Source of the DNA: Meghimatium bilineatum | Taxonomy: Eukaryota; Mollusca; Gastropoda; Stylommatophora; Philomycidae | DNA length: 64,000 bases | Direction of reading: 5' to 3' | Assembly: GCA_034231615.1 (NCBI GenBank) | Contig: CM067311.1 | Location: forward strand, 9,859,746-9,923,745 | Part shown: piece after piece, positions 29,501-34,189 of the stretch | Layout of the letters: the number at the start of each line of letters is the position of its first letter | Position numbering within the stretch: position 1 is the first letter of the stretch | Position numbers and translations under genes: made by a program | Notes under the pieces: model-generated | What the model saw: the letters and a program-made list of their open reading frames with translations, nothing else | What the model was told of the DNA's origin: nothing | The model's database searches: none

Positions 29501-31971
29501 GGTGCTCCAAAACAGGAGCAAAGAATAGCTACACTAAAACCTGCAATGTATGTATCTGATAAGATATCACTAATACGTGGTACGAGATGGGAATGGAGAT
29601 TTCGGGGGTGAAGTTAGCTGTTCTATCCTATAGAGGGTCAAAGTGACTCAGAATCCATGCTGAAGGCAGATGTGTCAAGTCAAAAAGGACATATATCACA
29701 GCAAAACTAAATCATGACACAATGCGTTGCTTTCTCGTGACAACTATGCATGGGGTTGACATAACTTAACACCTATAGTAATGAGCTATGTACTAAACTA
29801 TACATGGAGTTGACATAACTTAGCACCTGCAGTAGTGAGCTATGTACTAAACTATACATGGAGTTGGCATAATTTAGCACCTGCAGTAGTGAGCTATAAT
29901 TATTCACTTGCAAATGGTGTTCATTCAAGCTAATATAGCTTCCTAATTTGGTGAATCAAATTTAATTTTCTAGTTCTGTTGCAAAAATGTGTGACCACAA
30001 ATGGCTCCTAGATTGACCCAATCTAAAGAAATAGGTACAAGATCTCCTTGGAAAGCAAAGGTGGTGGATATAATTTTGACGTCATGATCCTGTTGGTCAA
30101 CACGGCATACAGATATAGCACCATATTTCACTGTATACCTCAAAGTTGTGTTAACCCTTTAGCTGCGGAGGTATTCTTAAGCATACAATGAAAAGTGACT
30201 GCCATTTTACGGTGATCCTCCTCTTCTTAGCTTCCCAGGGAAAAAATCTGTCTGGATGTTTATAATAAAACATCCACATCAATTGCTTCCCTGGGAAACA
30301 AAGAAGATCTCAGCAATATGGTGGCAACACCTCATCGTATCTATAAGGACACCTTCGCAGTTAAGGGATTAAGTAGCAGCTACTAGATAGTGTTCAATTC
30401 CTGATACAATTGATTCCCCAGCAGGCACTCCCAGTTTGAGTTATGAGCTTCAGTTTCTTTGCAAAGTATGATTTCCTGCCAGAGGTGTCCATAGTAATCC
30501 AGCTATGGGCCATGGTTACTTCGATGGGTGCAGCAGCCATCCTAGGGGGCTCACAAATTATGCAGGGCTAACATGTTTGCCTAATTCTGGGCTCTACCGT
30601 GAAATTGTCACATCTTTCATAGTTGCTTTTTTTTACCACATCACAAGTGGCAGCTCATAGCCGTGGCACCTAGGACCATGGTTAGGGCTGGTGATCATCT
30701 GGTTCTTCCCACTGTGATATGCAATGCTGGGTTCTCTTATGTTGCACCACAAAGGGAAACATAATTATACAGACGAAATGTTGTGTGGCTTCTAAAAGTG
30801 GAAAATTTCAGTATATTCACAAGTTATAGAGTTTCCTGCTATATAATGATTGGTCTGATATGCCAATAGTGAGACCTTCTGTAAGTAGGAAGAAATATCT
30901 AAAAAAAACTAGTCCTTTGAGATTTGATTAACAGAAATAACTGAAAATATTTTGTTGTTGGTTGGTTGAGTGTCCCATTCAGGACATTATCAACACAGCA
31001 TTTGTTGTTTGGTTGAGTGTCCCAGTCAGGACATTATCAACACAGCATTTGTTGTTTGGTTGAGTGTCCCAGTCAGGACATTATCAACACAGCATTTGTT
31101 GTTTGGTTGAGTGTCCCAGTCAGGACATTATCAACACAGCATTTGTTGTTTGGTTGAGTGTCCCAGTCAGGACATTATCAACACAGCATTTGTTGTTTGG
31201 TTGAGTGTCCCAGTCAGGACATTATCAACACAGCATTTGTTGTTTGGTTGAGTGTCCCAGTCAGGACATTATCAACACAGCATTTGTTTGGTTGAGTGTC
31301 CCATTCAGGACATTATCAACACAGCATTTGTTGTTTGGTTGAGTGTCCCAGTCAGGACATTATCAACACAGCATTTGTTGTTTGGTTGAGTGTCCCAGTC
31401 AGGACATTATCAACACAGCATTTATTTTGGCTGTAGTGATGTCCTAGGAAACACTAATTTTGATTTCTGATTTTGAACATGTTATATTGGGATTGTGAGA
31501 TGACCTCACCACCTCTCAATAACATCACCAGATGAAGAAGTATTTCATGAAACAAAAACGAGTTTTCGCCCGTGTGTTGCCGGGGCCCGAAAGGGGAGCA
31601 AAGAATAGCAACACTGTTTACATTCCACGCATGTCGTAAAAAGGCGACTATGGAGGTTATGCGTTGGAGTTCGCTGTCCCATCCCATATAGTGTCAGTGA
31701 CCCAAAGCCATGCTGAAGTCGGATGTGTCAGGCCAAAAGGTGCAGATATCACAGCAATGCTATAAACCATGACACAACACATTCTGTTCTCCGGACTACA
31801 TCCTGCTAATCTGCAGGAGTTTGAGAACGAACGCAGAAGAAGAAAAACTAGTTATAACTATTAATTACTGCCAATTTAAAAAAAGTCAATGCAATAAGCT
31901 AAAGCACATAAAGACCAGGTTAATCTATCTTTTCCTTCACTTTCAGACGTGGCAAAATAACAAATCTATAA
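2073..31971 (+). CDS. KIF23: Kinesin-6 family motor, KIF23/MKLP1 (3' part, 13 exons)
   Basis: Join of 2073-2255, 5071-5190, 6511-6646, 10368-10432, 11619-11721, 14418-14626, 17400-17510, 18191-18381, 21599-21773, 25960-26059, 27310-27449, 28424-28608 and 31947-31971. The total of 1743 nt gives 580 residues plus TAA, and every junction keeps phase. Residues 1-112 are the end of the motor (DLAGSE switch II at 14-19, [21 protein letters not shown]). Residues 113-200 are the neck, about 185-345 a coiled coil, and the rest a basic tail with [16 protein letters not shown] and TRKRRSP, all in the order seen in vertebrate KIF23. In the family this kinesin pairs with a Rho GAP to form centralspindlin, which bundles antiparallel midzone microtubules and drives cytokinesis. 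Human KIF23 has about 960 residues, so roughly the first 300 are missing upstream. No counterpart of the long vertebrate CHO1 tail exon is seen. Confidence 0.93.
2449..2530. repeat. (AT)n microsatellite
   Basis: About 41 uninterrupted AT units inside a KIF23 intron, directly upstream of an antisense SINE. Confidence 0.97.
2540..2832 (-). mobile_element. tRNA-derived SINE, family C
   Basis: On the minus strand the head (about 2826-2745) holds an A-box-like TAGCCTAGTGG and a B-box GGTTCGAAACC, the internal RNA polymerase III promoter of tRNA genes. It is followed by an unrelated body that runs up to the AT array. It lacks a foldable full tRNA, so it is a SINE and not a tRNA gene. Confidence 0.7.
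3115..3320 (+). mobile_element. tRNA-derived SINE, relative of family A
   Basis: The tRNA-like head at about 3120-3190 contains GGTTTGATTCC, a B-box. The body has a CCTCCCTGCAGCACCTT segment resembling the CCTCCCTGCACTCCTT segment of the SINE at 14878, so the two are probably related. Confidence 0.6.
3359..3752. mobile_element. Foldback DNA element with 11-bp target duplication
   Basis: Arms of about 110 bp (about 3365-3475 and 3562-3685) are inverted copies; both include AAGGACAATATTCTA and GGTCCAA. The block is bracketed by TCTCACAGATA at 3348-3358 and 3753-3763, a perfect 11-bp direct repeat. Long inverted arms with a 9-11-bp duplication fit Mutator-like or Foldback non-autonomous elements. 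No open frame lies inside. Confidence 0.6.
4148..4300 (-). mobile_element. GAA-tailed retroposon end, antisense copy
   Basis: The reverse complement gives a diverged copy of the family at 10055-10214, with CCTACTAGATTTCCAG and the GAAGA tail at the low-coordinate end. Confidence 0.6.
4745..4925 (+). mobile_element. GAA-tailed retroposon end
   Basis: Contains GATGTGTCTGGGCCACATCC, then the shared block with AAATCTAGTAGAACTATTG, GTGGGAGTTTGAGGATG and an A-rich tail. It belongs to the family at 10055-10214. Confidence 0.6.
5071..5190 (+). CDS. KIF23: KIF23 exon b: motor core
   Basis: 40 codons, phase 0 to 0. Acceptor TTTGGCAG ends at 5070 and donor is GTGAGT. It encodes [12 protein letters not shown] and [11 protein letters not shown], the conserved helix 5 and beta 8 region of kinesin motors, close to vertebrate KIF23. 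Confidence 0.94.
5191..6510 (+). other. KIF23 intron
   Basis: Holds a partial copy of the foldback repeat (5595-5632) and an antisense RTE-like LINE fragment that ends about 30 bp before the next acceptor. The open frame at 5692-5970 is unrecognised. Confidence 0.75.
5983..6480 (-). mobile_element. RTE-like LINE 3' end, antisense
   Basis: The reverse strand matches other copies in this window (9285-9660, 33950-34135, 36755-37385): a ...[14 protein letters not shown]... C-terminus followed by a short tail with a GATGATGATG end (CATCATCATC at 5989). The low-complexity hydrophobic frame at 6097-6726 is the antisense reading of this element running into the next exon. Confidence 0.65.
6511..6646 (+). 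CDS. KIF23: KIF23 exon c: motor end and neck
   Basis: Acceptor TTTTCCCAG; starts phase 0 and ends after one base of a Gly codon (donor GTAAAG at 6647). It encodes [12 protein letters not shown], the last strand of the motor, then a linker ending in [15 protein letters not shown] that corresponds to the TPGRR segment of vertebrate KIF23. Confidence 0.92.
6870..7005 (-). mobile_element. GAA-tailed retroposon end, antisense
   Basis: Begins with CTTCTTCTTCAG, the reverse complement of the GAA tail, then the shared block with ATTAGATTTCCAGCAGGAT. Confidence 0.65.
7177..7326. repeat. 40-bp minisatellite, about 3.7 copies
   Basis: Units contain GGTAATGGTAACTAGTTAAT and GGTAATTTGAGGAGAAAT. The last unit has a short deletion. 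Confidence 0.93.
7693..7965. repeat. 45-bp minisatellite built from 22/23-bp halves
   Basis: Alternating halves ATAATATCAATAGAGTTTCT and ATAATATCAATAGTTTCTG make a 45-bp dimer unit, about six dimers and decaying at the right. The 45-bp period keeps frames open on both strands; no gene is inferred. Confidence 0.93.
8500..9070 (+). mobile_element. LINE with the middle missing (endonuclease start joined to zinc-finger end)
   Basis: 8537-8580 reads [13 protein letters not shown], the start of the AP-endonuclease domain of L2-like LINEs, followed by a [11 protein letters not shown]-like stretch. From about 8715 the sequence is the C-terminal end: [17 protein letters not shown], then a degraded C2H2 finger around 8950-9000 ([18 protein letters not shown]). 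The whole RT region is absent. The tail with GGTCATCATCACGTG near 9042 matches the tail of the copy at 48160. Stops are present in all frames. Confidence 0.65.
9285..9660 (-). mobile_element. RTE-like LINE fragment, antisense
   Basis: The reverse strand encodes parts of the late RT region (a [10 protein letters not shown]-like segment and an ALEMW...RIGRISW-like segment) and matches 6290-6400 and 36800-37050 of this window at nucleotide level. Broken frames. Confidence 0.65.
9779..10040 (-). mobile_element. LINE C-terminal fragment, antisense
   Basis: The minus strand reads [20 protein letters not shown] then [13 protein letters not shown], the C-terminal GRPKxTWRRT block common to many invertebrate LINEs. 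Only this end is present. Confidence 0.65.
10055..10214 (+). mobile_element. GAA-tailed retroposon end with 12-bp target duplication
   Basis: A 160-bp insert ending in CGCTGAAGAAGAAGAAAA and flanked by AATTAGTAAAGT at 10043-10054 and 10215-10226. The perfect 12-bp direct repeat and simple tail show target-primed insertion of a truncated LINE end or SINE. Confidence 0.8.
10368..10432 (+). CDS. KIF23: KIF23 exon d: neck linker segment
   Basis: 65-bp exon that completes a split Gly codon, then [20 protein letters not shown]. Acceptor TTTCAG, donor GTGAGT at 10433, phase 0 at its end. It corresponds to the QSFPPLPSCE region of vertebrate KIF23. Conservation is weak, so phase and position are the main evidence. 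Confidence 0.8.
10700..10830 (+). mobile_element. Short tRNA-derived SINE, family D
   Basis: GTTGCTAGACAATTTGGTGC followed by GGGGTTCAATTCCCATTAGA resembles an A-box and B-box. A second copy lies at 18765-18840 with the same arrangement. Confidence 0.5.
10838..10990. repeat. AT-rich minisatellite, about 27-bp unit
   Basis: Repeats of TATATTTATATCTATAG with CACACATATG or variants, about five copies. Confidence 0.85.
11619..11721 (+). CDS. KIF23: KIF23 exon e: start of the stalk
   Basis: Acceptor TTTTGCAG, donor GTAAGT at 11722. 34 codons plus one base of a Cys codon. It encodes [20 protein letters not shown], matching the INDEQTLPRLIEALEKR segment of vertebrate KIF23 in spacing and hydrophobic pattern. 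Confidence 0.88.
11880..12030 (-). repeat. Dispersed repeat, copy 1 (second at 17070-17165)
   Basis: The reverse complement contains GTTAGCCAGTTTGTAT and GGCAGTCAGTGACGTCACA, matching GTTAGCCATGTTGTATTAG and AGCAGTCAGTGACATCACAT near 17075-17115. Probably a MITE family; ends not determined. Confidence 0.55.
12838..13050 (-). mobile_element. tRNA-derived SINE, family E
   Basis: The minus strand starts AAAGCTCCCTGATGTAGTGG (A-box-like) and has GAGTTCGGGTC (B-box). The body then shares order and words with the copy at 26580-26811, including TTGTTTAAGAAG and the GATAATTCC segment. Confidence 0.65.
13270..13890 (+). mobile_element. RNase H-type LINE 3' end with GAA tail
   Basis: 13392-13589 encodes [20 protein letters not shown] then [10 protein letters not shown]. 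The ..IFxLRTGHxxL.. block sits after RNase H in I-superfamily LINEs and precedes a CPCG zinc-binding knuckle, here decayed. The 3' UTR at 13735-13890 is the same sequence as the GAA-tailed ends elsewhere, which identifies those as truncated ends of this LINE. Confidence 0.65.
14418..14626 (+). CDS. KIF23: KIF23 exon f: coiled-coil stalk
   Basis: Acceptor TTTTTTTCAAG; completes a Cys codon, then 69 codons, donor GTTAGT at 14627. It encodes a strongly heptad-patterned stretch rich in Leu, Lys and Glu ([39 protein letters not shown]). In the family this stalk dimerises the motor and binds the partner Rho GAP. Confidence 0.9.
14878..15080 (+). mobile_element. tRNA-derived SINE, family A
   Basis: Head TGGCTGTGTGGTTAGAACGC (A-box) and GGTTCAATCC (B-box), then a body ending CCTCCCTGCACTCCTTCACA. 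The same body is found, split by another SINE, at 43025-43435 on the minus strand. Confidence 0.75.
15360..16060 (+). mobile_element. LINE RNase H domain fragment (I superfamily)
   Basis: 15394-16047 is open for 217 codons. It shows RNase H features: [16 protein letters not shown] (first strand), [13 protein letters not shown] (catalytic Glu), ILSDSQSML (catalytic Asp) and [17 protein letters not shown] (third acidic site), then a C-terminal GDGRKC..LSGK block. These mark the RNase H of I-superfamily LINEs that degrades the RNA template. The RT and endonuclease are not attached. The element lies in a KIF23 intron, same strand. An uninterrupted frame suggests a fairly young copy. Confidence 0.8.
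16342..16794. mobile_element. TA-flanked MITE with internal 30-bp expansion
   Basis: Left end CACTGGAATACCTCTT and right end CAGGATTTGACTATA resemble the ends of the intact relative at 34386-34551, as does the inner stretch with TTTATACTGTATA and GGTCTGGACCCAGTTGTTAT. The 30-bp array sits where the relative has a single copy of that segment. Confidence 0.65.
16373..16663. repeat. 30-bp minisatellite, about 9.7 identical units
   Basis: Unit is TTTCAACAAGTTTCCCTC plus TTTAACCACACT, repeated with no visible difference between units, which implies recent expansion. Because 30 is divisible by three, both strands stay open ([10 protein letters not shown] repeats); this is not a gene. Confidence 0.97.
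17070..17165 (+). repeat. Dispersed repeat, copy 2
   Basis: Matches the reverse complement of 11880-12030 over about 90 bp. Confidence 0.5.
17400..17510 (+). CDS. KIF23: KIF23 exon g: stalk
   Basis: 37 codons, phase 0 to 0. Acceptor GGGTGCAG, donor GTAAGT at 17511. It encodes [20 protein letters not shown] then NNHAWEKNL, aligning with the MKWEKECERR region of the vertebrate stalk. Confidence 0.87.
17540..17900 (+). mobile_element. LINE 3' end with GAA tail
   Basis: 17557-17790 encodes [20 protein letters not shown] then [15 protein letters not shown] and [16 protein letters not shown], a C-terminus shared with the antisense copy at 39490-39720. The end holds GAATACAGAAGAAGAA. It lies only 30 bp after a KIF23 donor site. 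Confidence 0.7.
17920..18010 (+). repeat. Short dispersed repeat, copy 1
   Basis: TCATTTCACTAAATACATTT and CTGAGAATCTGT are shared with 24110-24185. Nature unknown. Confidence 0.5.
18191..18381 (+). CDS. KIF23: KIF23 exon h: end of stalk, start of tail
   Basis: Acceptor AATTATTCAG; 63 codons plus two bases of an Arg codon; donor GTTGTC at 18382. It encodes [20 protein letters not shown] then MLRDIVNEN, matching vertebrate KLWVKDEKLKQLKAIV, then a Pro/Thr-rich tail start. The donor is weak, but phase and the next exon support it. Confidence 0.86.
18455..18740 (-). mobile_element. L2-like LINE 3' end, antisense
   Basis: Begins with CATCATCATC, the reverse of a GAT-repeat tail, then a conserved block (GATCTCCGCAGC, TATGTATCAGGATCGTTGTT) shared with 25606-25805. 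It encodes part of the C-terminal region on the minus strand with broken frames. Confidence 0.6.
18765..18840 (+). mobile_element. Short tRNA-derived SINE, family D
   Basis: GTTGCTAGGCGATTTGGTGC and TGGTTCAATTCCCGTTAGTC match the copy at 10715-10780. Confidence 0.5.
18984..21075. mobile_element. 2.1-kb non-autonomous inverted-repeat transposon
   Basis: Left end CCGTTAAATTCCGTGTATAA and right end (reverse complement) CCGTTAAATTCTGAATATAA form an inverted repeat of about 25 bp, each bordered by TA (18982-18983 and 21076-21077). Inside, a segment with AGTTCAAACTCTTCTGTATC occurs twice (about 20008 and 20525). No transposase frame is seen. The TA borders suit Tc1/mariner/pogo-type elements; the family is inference. 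Confidence 0.65.
21599..21773 (+). CDS. KIF23: KIF23 exon i: Ser/Ala-rich tail
   Basis: Acceptor TGTTTTACAG; completes an Arg codon, then 58 codons; donor GTAATA at 21774. It encodes [20 protein letters not shown] then ...[19 protein letters not shown]. Composition fits the disordered, phosphorylated tail of KIF23, but residue identity with vertebrates is low. Confidence 0.83.
21903..23003. mobile_element. TTAA-flanked non-autonomous element (piggyBac-type)
   Basis: TTAA at 21899-21902 and 23004-23007 borders a 1101-bp block. Its ends CCTTTAGGGCCCTG and (reverse complement) CCTTTACGACTCTG are inverted repeats. Exact TTAA duplication with a CCYTT-type end is the signature of piggyBac transposition. 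An antisense frame of 85 codons at 22713-22970 is unrecognised. The element contains a 190-bp tandem duplication. Confidence 0.7.
22309..22685. repeat. 190-bp direct tandem duplication
   Basis: 22309-22498 recurs at 22499-22685 with few differences (both contain GACACGCAGCGTAATTATTG and TTGAACGACTACACAAACAT). It lies inside the TTAA-flanked element. Confidence 0.93.
23100..23212. repeat. 34-bp minisatellite, about 3.3 copies
   Basis: Unit contains CATGTTCCATCATTGATACT and AAATTATCACTGT. Confidence 0.93.
23293..23765. repeat. 36-bp minisatellite, about 13 copies
   Basis: Unit contains GTGTGATAAGGTTTAGTTTG and TAATTGCAAGTTGTA, with scattered substitutions (TATG/TACG/TACA), so it is older than the 30-bp array. 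Confidence 0.95.
23780..24060 (-). mobile_element. LINE C-terminal fragment with zinc knuckle, antisense
   Basis: The minus strand reads [14 protein letters not shown], then [20 protein letters not shown], a C..C..H..C knuckle typical of the C-terminus of RNase H-type LINEs. Confidence 0.6.
24110..24190 (+). repeat. Short dispersed repeat, copy 2
   Basis: Shares TCATTTCACTAAATACATTT and the CTGAGAATCTGT end with 17920-18010. Confidence 0.5.
24300..24790 (-). mobile_element. RNase H-type LINE 3' end, antisense
   Basis: The minus strand carries the end of RNase H ([13 protein letters not shown] near 24760), then 24637-24323 reads [39 protein letters not shown] and EYIIQDCP. It finishes in GCTGAATGCAGAAGAA (24300-24315), the GAA tail. 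Same family as 13270-13890. Confidence 0.75.
25434..25600 (+). mobile_element. GAA-tailed retroposon end with 11-bp target duplication
   Basis: Flanked by GAATGAAACTC at 25423-25433 and 25601-25611. The insert has the shared GGAAATCTAG and GTTTGAGAATGAACGCC words and ends GAAGAAGAAGAAAAA. Confidence 0.8.
25606..25805 (-). mobile_element. L2-like LINE 3' end, antisense
   Basis: Shares its order of blocks with 18465-18690: ATTATAGATCTCCACAGTGC, TATATGTGGATCGTTGTGG and CAAACCACCCTACCTAATAA. Confidence 0.6.
25960..26059 (+). CDS. KIF23: KIF23 exon j: basic tail, HRRSKSSG
   Basis: Acceptor ATTTGTTAG; 33 codons plus one base of an Asn codon; donor GTAGGC at 26060. It encodes [20 protein letters not shown] then KP, matching the vertebrate RLRHRRSRSAGDRWVDHKP block of the KIF23 C-terminal domain, which in vertebrates includes the Arf6-binding region. 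Confidence 0.93.
26154..26257. repeat. 52-bp tandem duplication
   Basis: Two nearly identical copies containing CTAGCTAAACCTGCAGCCAC and CCGCCGG(C/T)GGTGTATGTC. Confidence 0.93.
26580..26811 (-). mobile_element. tRNA-derived SINE, family E
   Basis: The minus strand starts GGATCTCCCTGCGTAGTGG (A-box) with GGGTTCAAATCC (B-box) about 50 bp on. The body is shared with 12838-13050. Confidence 0.75.
27078..27251. mobile_element. TA-flanked MITE, diverged copy
   Basis: Inner words CTATAACAAATTTCCCTATA, CAAAATCCCCCAAATATATT and GTTTGTACTGTATATAGCAA and right end TATTGGTATTCCTCTGTA match the family at 34386-34551. The left end is degraded. Confidence 0.6.
27310..27449 (+). CDS. KIF23: KIF23 exon k: YVLTHQEQ block
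   Basis: Acceptor TGTACAG; completes an Asn codon, then 46 codons; donor GTATGT at 27450. It encodes [20 protein letters not shown] then KLIK, nearly the same as vertebrate [22 protein letters not shown]. Confidence 0.95.
27450..28423 (+). other. KIF23 intron filled by a LINE RT fragment
   Basis: Nearly the whole intron is the LINE piece at 27690-28345, in the same orientation as the gene. Confidence 0.75.
27690..28345 (+). mobile_element. LINE reverse transcriptase fragment (I superfamily)
   Basis: 27668-27877 encodes [16 protein letters not shown] and SYADDILF: the RT fingers/palm motif and the YADD catalytic box. 27849-28340, shifted by one frame, continues with [22 protein letters not shown] and a degraded thumb. 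It lacks endonuclease and RNase H and has at least one frameshift. It could be the same family as the RNase H piece at 15394. Confidence 0.75.
28424..28608 (+). CDS. KIF23: KIF23 exon l: C-terminal NLS and conserved block
   Basis: Acceptor GTCCATCAG; 61 codons plus two bases of a Lys codon; donor GTAAGT at 28609. It encodes [20 protein letters not shown] and [13 protein letters not shown], matching vertebrate [20 protein letters not shown] and WTDVETRCSVAVE. RKRRS is the basic nuclear-localisation and Aurora B target region in vertebrate KIF23. Confidence 0.95.
28676..29261. repeat. 42-bp minisatellite, about 14 copies
   Basis: Unit contains GTTCAGCTACCTAGCTAGTG and GTTGATCAAGAAC, ending in CTAAATAAGT, CTACATATGT or CCACATGT. 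The end-variants are interspersed, so several units amplified together. Confidence 0.95.
29400..29735 (+). mobile_element. Dispersed retroposon copy
   Basis: Shares GAGCAAAGAATAGC and a later GATGTGTCAAG...ATATCACAGCA...CATGACACAA series with 31570-31850. Diverged and cut at the right. Confidence 0.5.
29743..29900. repeat. 54-bp tandem repeat, about 2.9 copies
   Basis: Unit contains CTATACATGGAGTTGACATA and AGTGAGCTATGTACTAAA. Confidence 0.9.
30155..30368. mobile_element. 214-bp hairpin MITE with TTAA borders
   Basis: TTAA at 30151-30154 and 30369-30372. Left end CCCTTTAGCTGCGGAGGTAT pairs with the right end (reverse complement TCCCTTAACTGCGAAGGTGT). The two halves are complementary throughout, for example CTTCCCAGGGAA against TTCCCTGGGAA and a central GGATGTTTATAATAAAACATCC. 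TTAA borders suggest piggyBac-type mobilisation. Confidence 0.75.
30951..31424. repeat. 47-bp minisatellite derived from a SINE, about 10 copies
   Basis: Unit contains GGTTGAGTGTCCCAGTCAGG and ACATTATCAACACAGCATTT. The last unit runs into TTGGCTGTAGTGATGTCCTA, the same order as the SINE at 43108-43316 (AGGACATAGCTATCAACCCA, then GCATTTGTTGGCTGTGGTGA). So the array is an expanded piece of family B SINE. Confidence 0.93.
31570..31850 (+). mobile_element. Dispersed retroposon with GAA tail
   Basis: CCGGGGCCCGAAAGGGGAGC, CATGTCGTAAAAAGGCGACT, then GGATGTGTCAGGCC and the common 3' block ending GAACGCAGAAGAAGAAAA. The 3' block is the LINE tail of 13735-13890. It ends about 100 bp before the last KIF23 exon. 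Confidence 0.65.
31947..31971 (+). CDS. KIF23: KIF23 last exon, seven codons and stop
   Basis: After a pyrimidine-rich acceptor (CTTTTCCTTCACTTTCAG) the exon completes the split Lys codon and reads RGKITNL and TAA (31969-31971). The resulting end HTRKRGKITNL is short and basic like the vertebrate end QPKRKKP. A different downstream acceptor cannot be excluded. Confidence 0.75.
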
Positions 31972-32233
31972 GCCAAGACTATGAGTTCTCAGCCCTCACG
32001 GGATGTCTCTTCGGACGGCAACTAACATTTATTTGTATAGCTAATATTTGCTTTAGAGTTTGGAAACATTATTTTGACTCATTTACATTTATGCTTGTAT
32101 TAATAATGGATTAATTTGTCAAGTGTACATAGAATCTTGTATTAATAATGTGTCCCATTTACAGTTTGGATTAATAATGTGTACCATGTACATAAAAACT
32201 ATGAATAGCGTGTTCCATTAACAGTGAAGTTAA

Positions 32234-32239
32234 AATAAA
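32234..32239 (+). terminator. Candidate KIF23 poly(A) signal
   Basis: AATAAA 263 bp after the KIF23 stop, in an AT-rich stretch. Confidence 0.5.
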
Positions 32240-33675
32240 TTAAATGCTTTGATACCTCAGAAGGGTTTATGCAAGGGTTAAACAGAATATGACCCTGAAG
32301 CCATTTTTACATATCTGCCAGACTGATTTTAAATTACTATATGTACTGGACCGTAAGCTCAGAAAATATCAAGTCACAATCTACTGGTATCTTCTTATAC
32401 CCATGCTATGTGGCATAAGTTATTATGTCTGTCGACATTCTTATGTGCTGTCAATCATATCCAATACTGATATTACAATGCCTAACTGTCCAGCTTCTTC
32501 TCACTTGATCTTCACTTACCCTTCTTTGGTCTTCACTTGCCCTTCTTTGGTCTTCACTTGCCCTTCAACTTGCTTGCTGTTGCAATGTGCTCCATCTTTT
32601 CTGATTGCATGTGTCAAAGAATTTGGACTGTCTTTCTTTGATGCATGTGAGCATCTTTGAATCAATTTCTTTCATATCTTAATTGCATTTTTAAACTGTT
32701 CTTGTTTTTCCTCAACATTCTTCTGTAAAACTATATCTCTACTGCCTCTATTATACATTTTAGATGCTTCTTTCTTTCCTTTAAAATATATCTATATCTG
32801 TAATTTTGTTTCCTCAAATTTACCATCATGTGCAGTTCATACAGGAGTCTATAGAGCTTTGATTCTAGTGTTGTTCCTATGGACCAGTATGTTTGTCTCA
32901 GCATCTCATATTAACATTCTTGAAGTGTATGATCTGCAGTCTGTGCTGCATGTCCACAGGACTGCAAAGTCGATACTATTCTGAAGCTATCTTGAAGAAT
33001 ATGATATTAAACAGCAATAAGGAGAAAACAATTACAACAAACCTGATATTTTGCTAGTTGAAAATAGTGTGCAGAATTTAATCAGGCTTCTAGACAATAC
33101 CCGCAGCTTATGTTTAATGCCTACATTGATTAGAGGTGACAAAAGCTTTAACTTCAAAGGCAGCAAGTTTTCAGAAAATATTTTCAGAGGTTAGCAGAAA
33201 ACTTTTTTTTATATTATCAAAGGACTAAACCCCCCCAAAAAAAACGTTTAACATTGTTCAGCTAGCATGCTTAGCCCCCATCCCTGACAAACAATCTTGA
33301 AATCCCAAGAAGTTCTGCAACCTCAGTTCTAACATACAAATGTAATCATATCATTTACCTAACCACAATTATCTTAGTATTCAGGCTTCAGTTTGTCACC
33401 CCTTTATTTCTCATCAATAAGATAAATGTCAGTCAGATGTGCTAGCATTATCATAATCTTCATTTGTTTTGACAGTTGAAGCTGCGAAATATGTATCACA
33501 ATATTCATTATACCTCTACATTGTGGATACTTGTTCAATGGTTTGTCTGTGAAAAATGTCTCTTAATATATCATGTTTCCTCCACATTATTTCATGTAAT
33601 GTTATGTTCTGGTGTCAGCTCGATGGTCTTAGCTTACAAACTAAATTGACTCGTGGTTCAAAAGCTGGCCATCCA
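32240..33675. other. Intergenic sequence, nothing recognised
   Basis: Only a small CTTCACTTGCCCTTCTTTGG triplet repeat near 32510-32565 is seen. The open frame at 32289-32660 is unrecognised. Confidence 0.6.
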
Positions 33676-33678
33676 CAT

Positions 33679-33943
33679 TATACTGTCAATACGATTGAAT
33701 GTCAGCATGATCGAATGTCAAAACGATTGAATGTCAATACGATATGTGCCTAAAATTGAATGTCAATACGATATCTGTGCCTAAAATTGAATGTCAATAC
33801 GATATCTGTGCCTAAAATTGAATGTCAATACGATATCTGTGCCTAAAATTGAATGTCAATACGATATCTGTGCCTAAAATTGAATGTCAATACGATATCT
33901 GTGCCTAAAATTGAATGTCAATACGATATCTGTGCCTAAAACT
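33679..33943. repeat. 31-bp minisatellite, about 7-8 copies
   Basis: Unit contains AAAATTGAATGTCAATACGA and TATCTGTGCCT. The left end decays into shorter CGATTGAATGTCA pieces that look like the seed sequence. Confidence 0.95.
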
Positions 33944-33949
33944 TCATCA

Positions 33950-34135
33950 TCATCAAGTATCTTTACAACGAAGGTTGGCTGCTACAGACTTCCAACATTC
34001 CGTCTCTTGTTTTGATGGTACACTCTGCTAGACTGTAACCTGTCCATCTTGTGATGTTACTTTCCCCACTTGTATCTCTGCCTACCTCCCGTGCACTTCC
34101 CTTCTACTTTACCCACAGATAAGATCTTCTCCTAA
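33950..34135 (-). mobile_element. RTE-like LINE tail, antisense
   Basis: CATCATCATCAAGTATC, ACAACGAAGGTTGGCTGC, then the TCTGCTAGACTGTAACCTGT block shared with 5989-6090. Confidence 0.7.
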
Positions 34136-34189
34136 AACTTCCATCAGTAATTGAATTGCAATATTCTATAGAGGATATGCTACAATTAT

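Larger units (their letters stand above)
28609..31946 (+). other. KIF23 last intron, 3.3 kb
   Basis: Contains the 42-bp and 47-bp minisatellites, a 54-bp repeat, a TTAA-flanked hairpin MITE and two copies of a dispersed repeat. 30390-30780 contains unrecognised, probably repetitive sequence. Confidence 0.75.

Noticed and set aside
32289-32660. 123-codon frame downstream of KIF23
   Set aside because: Contains a small CTTCACTTGCCC repeat and matches nothing known; not supported as a gene.
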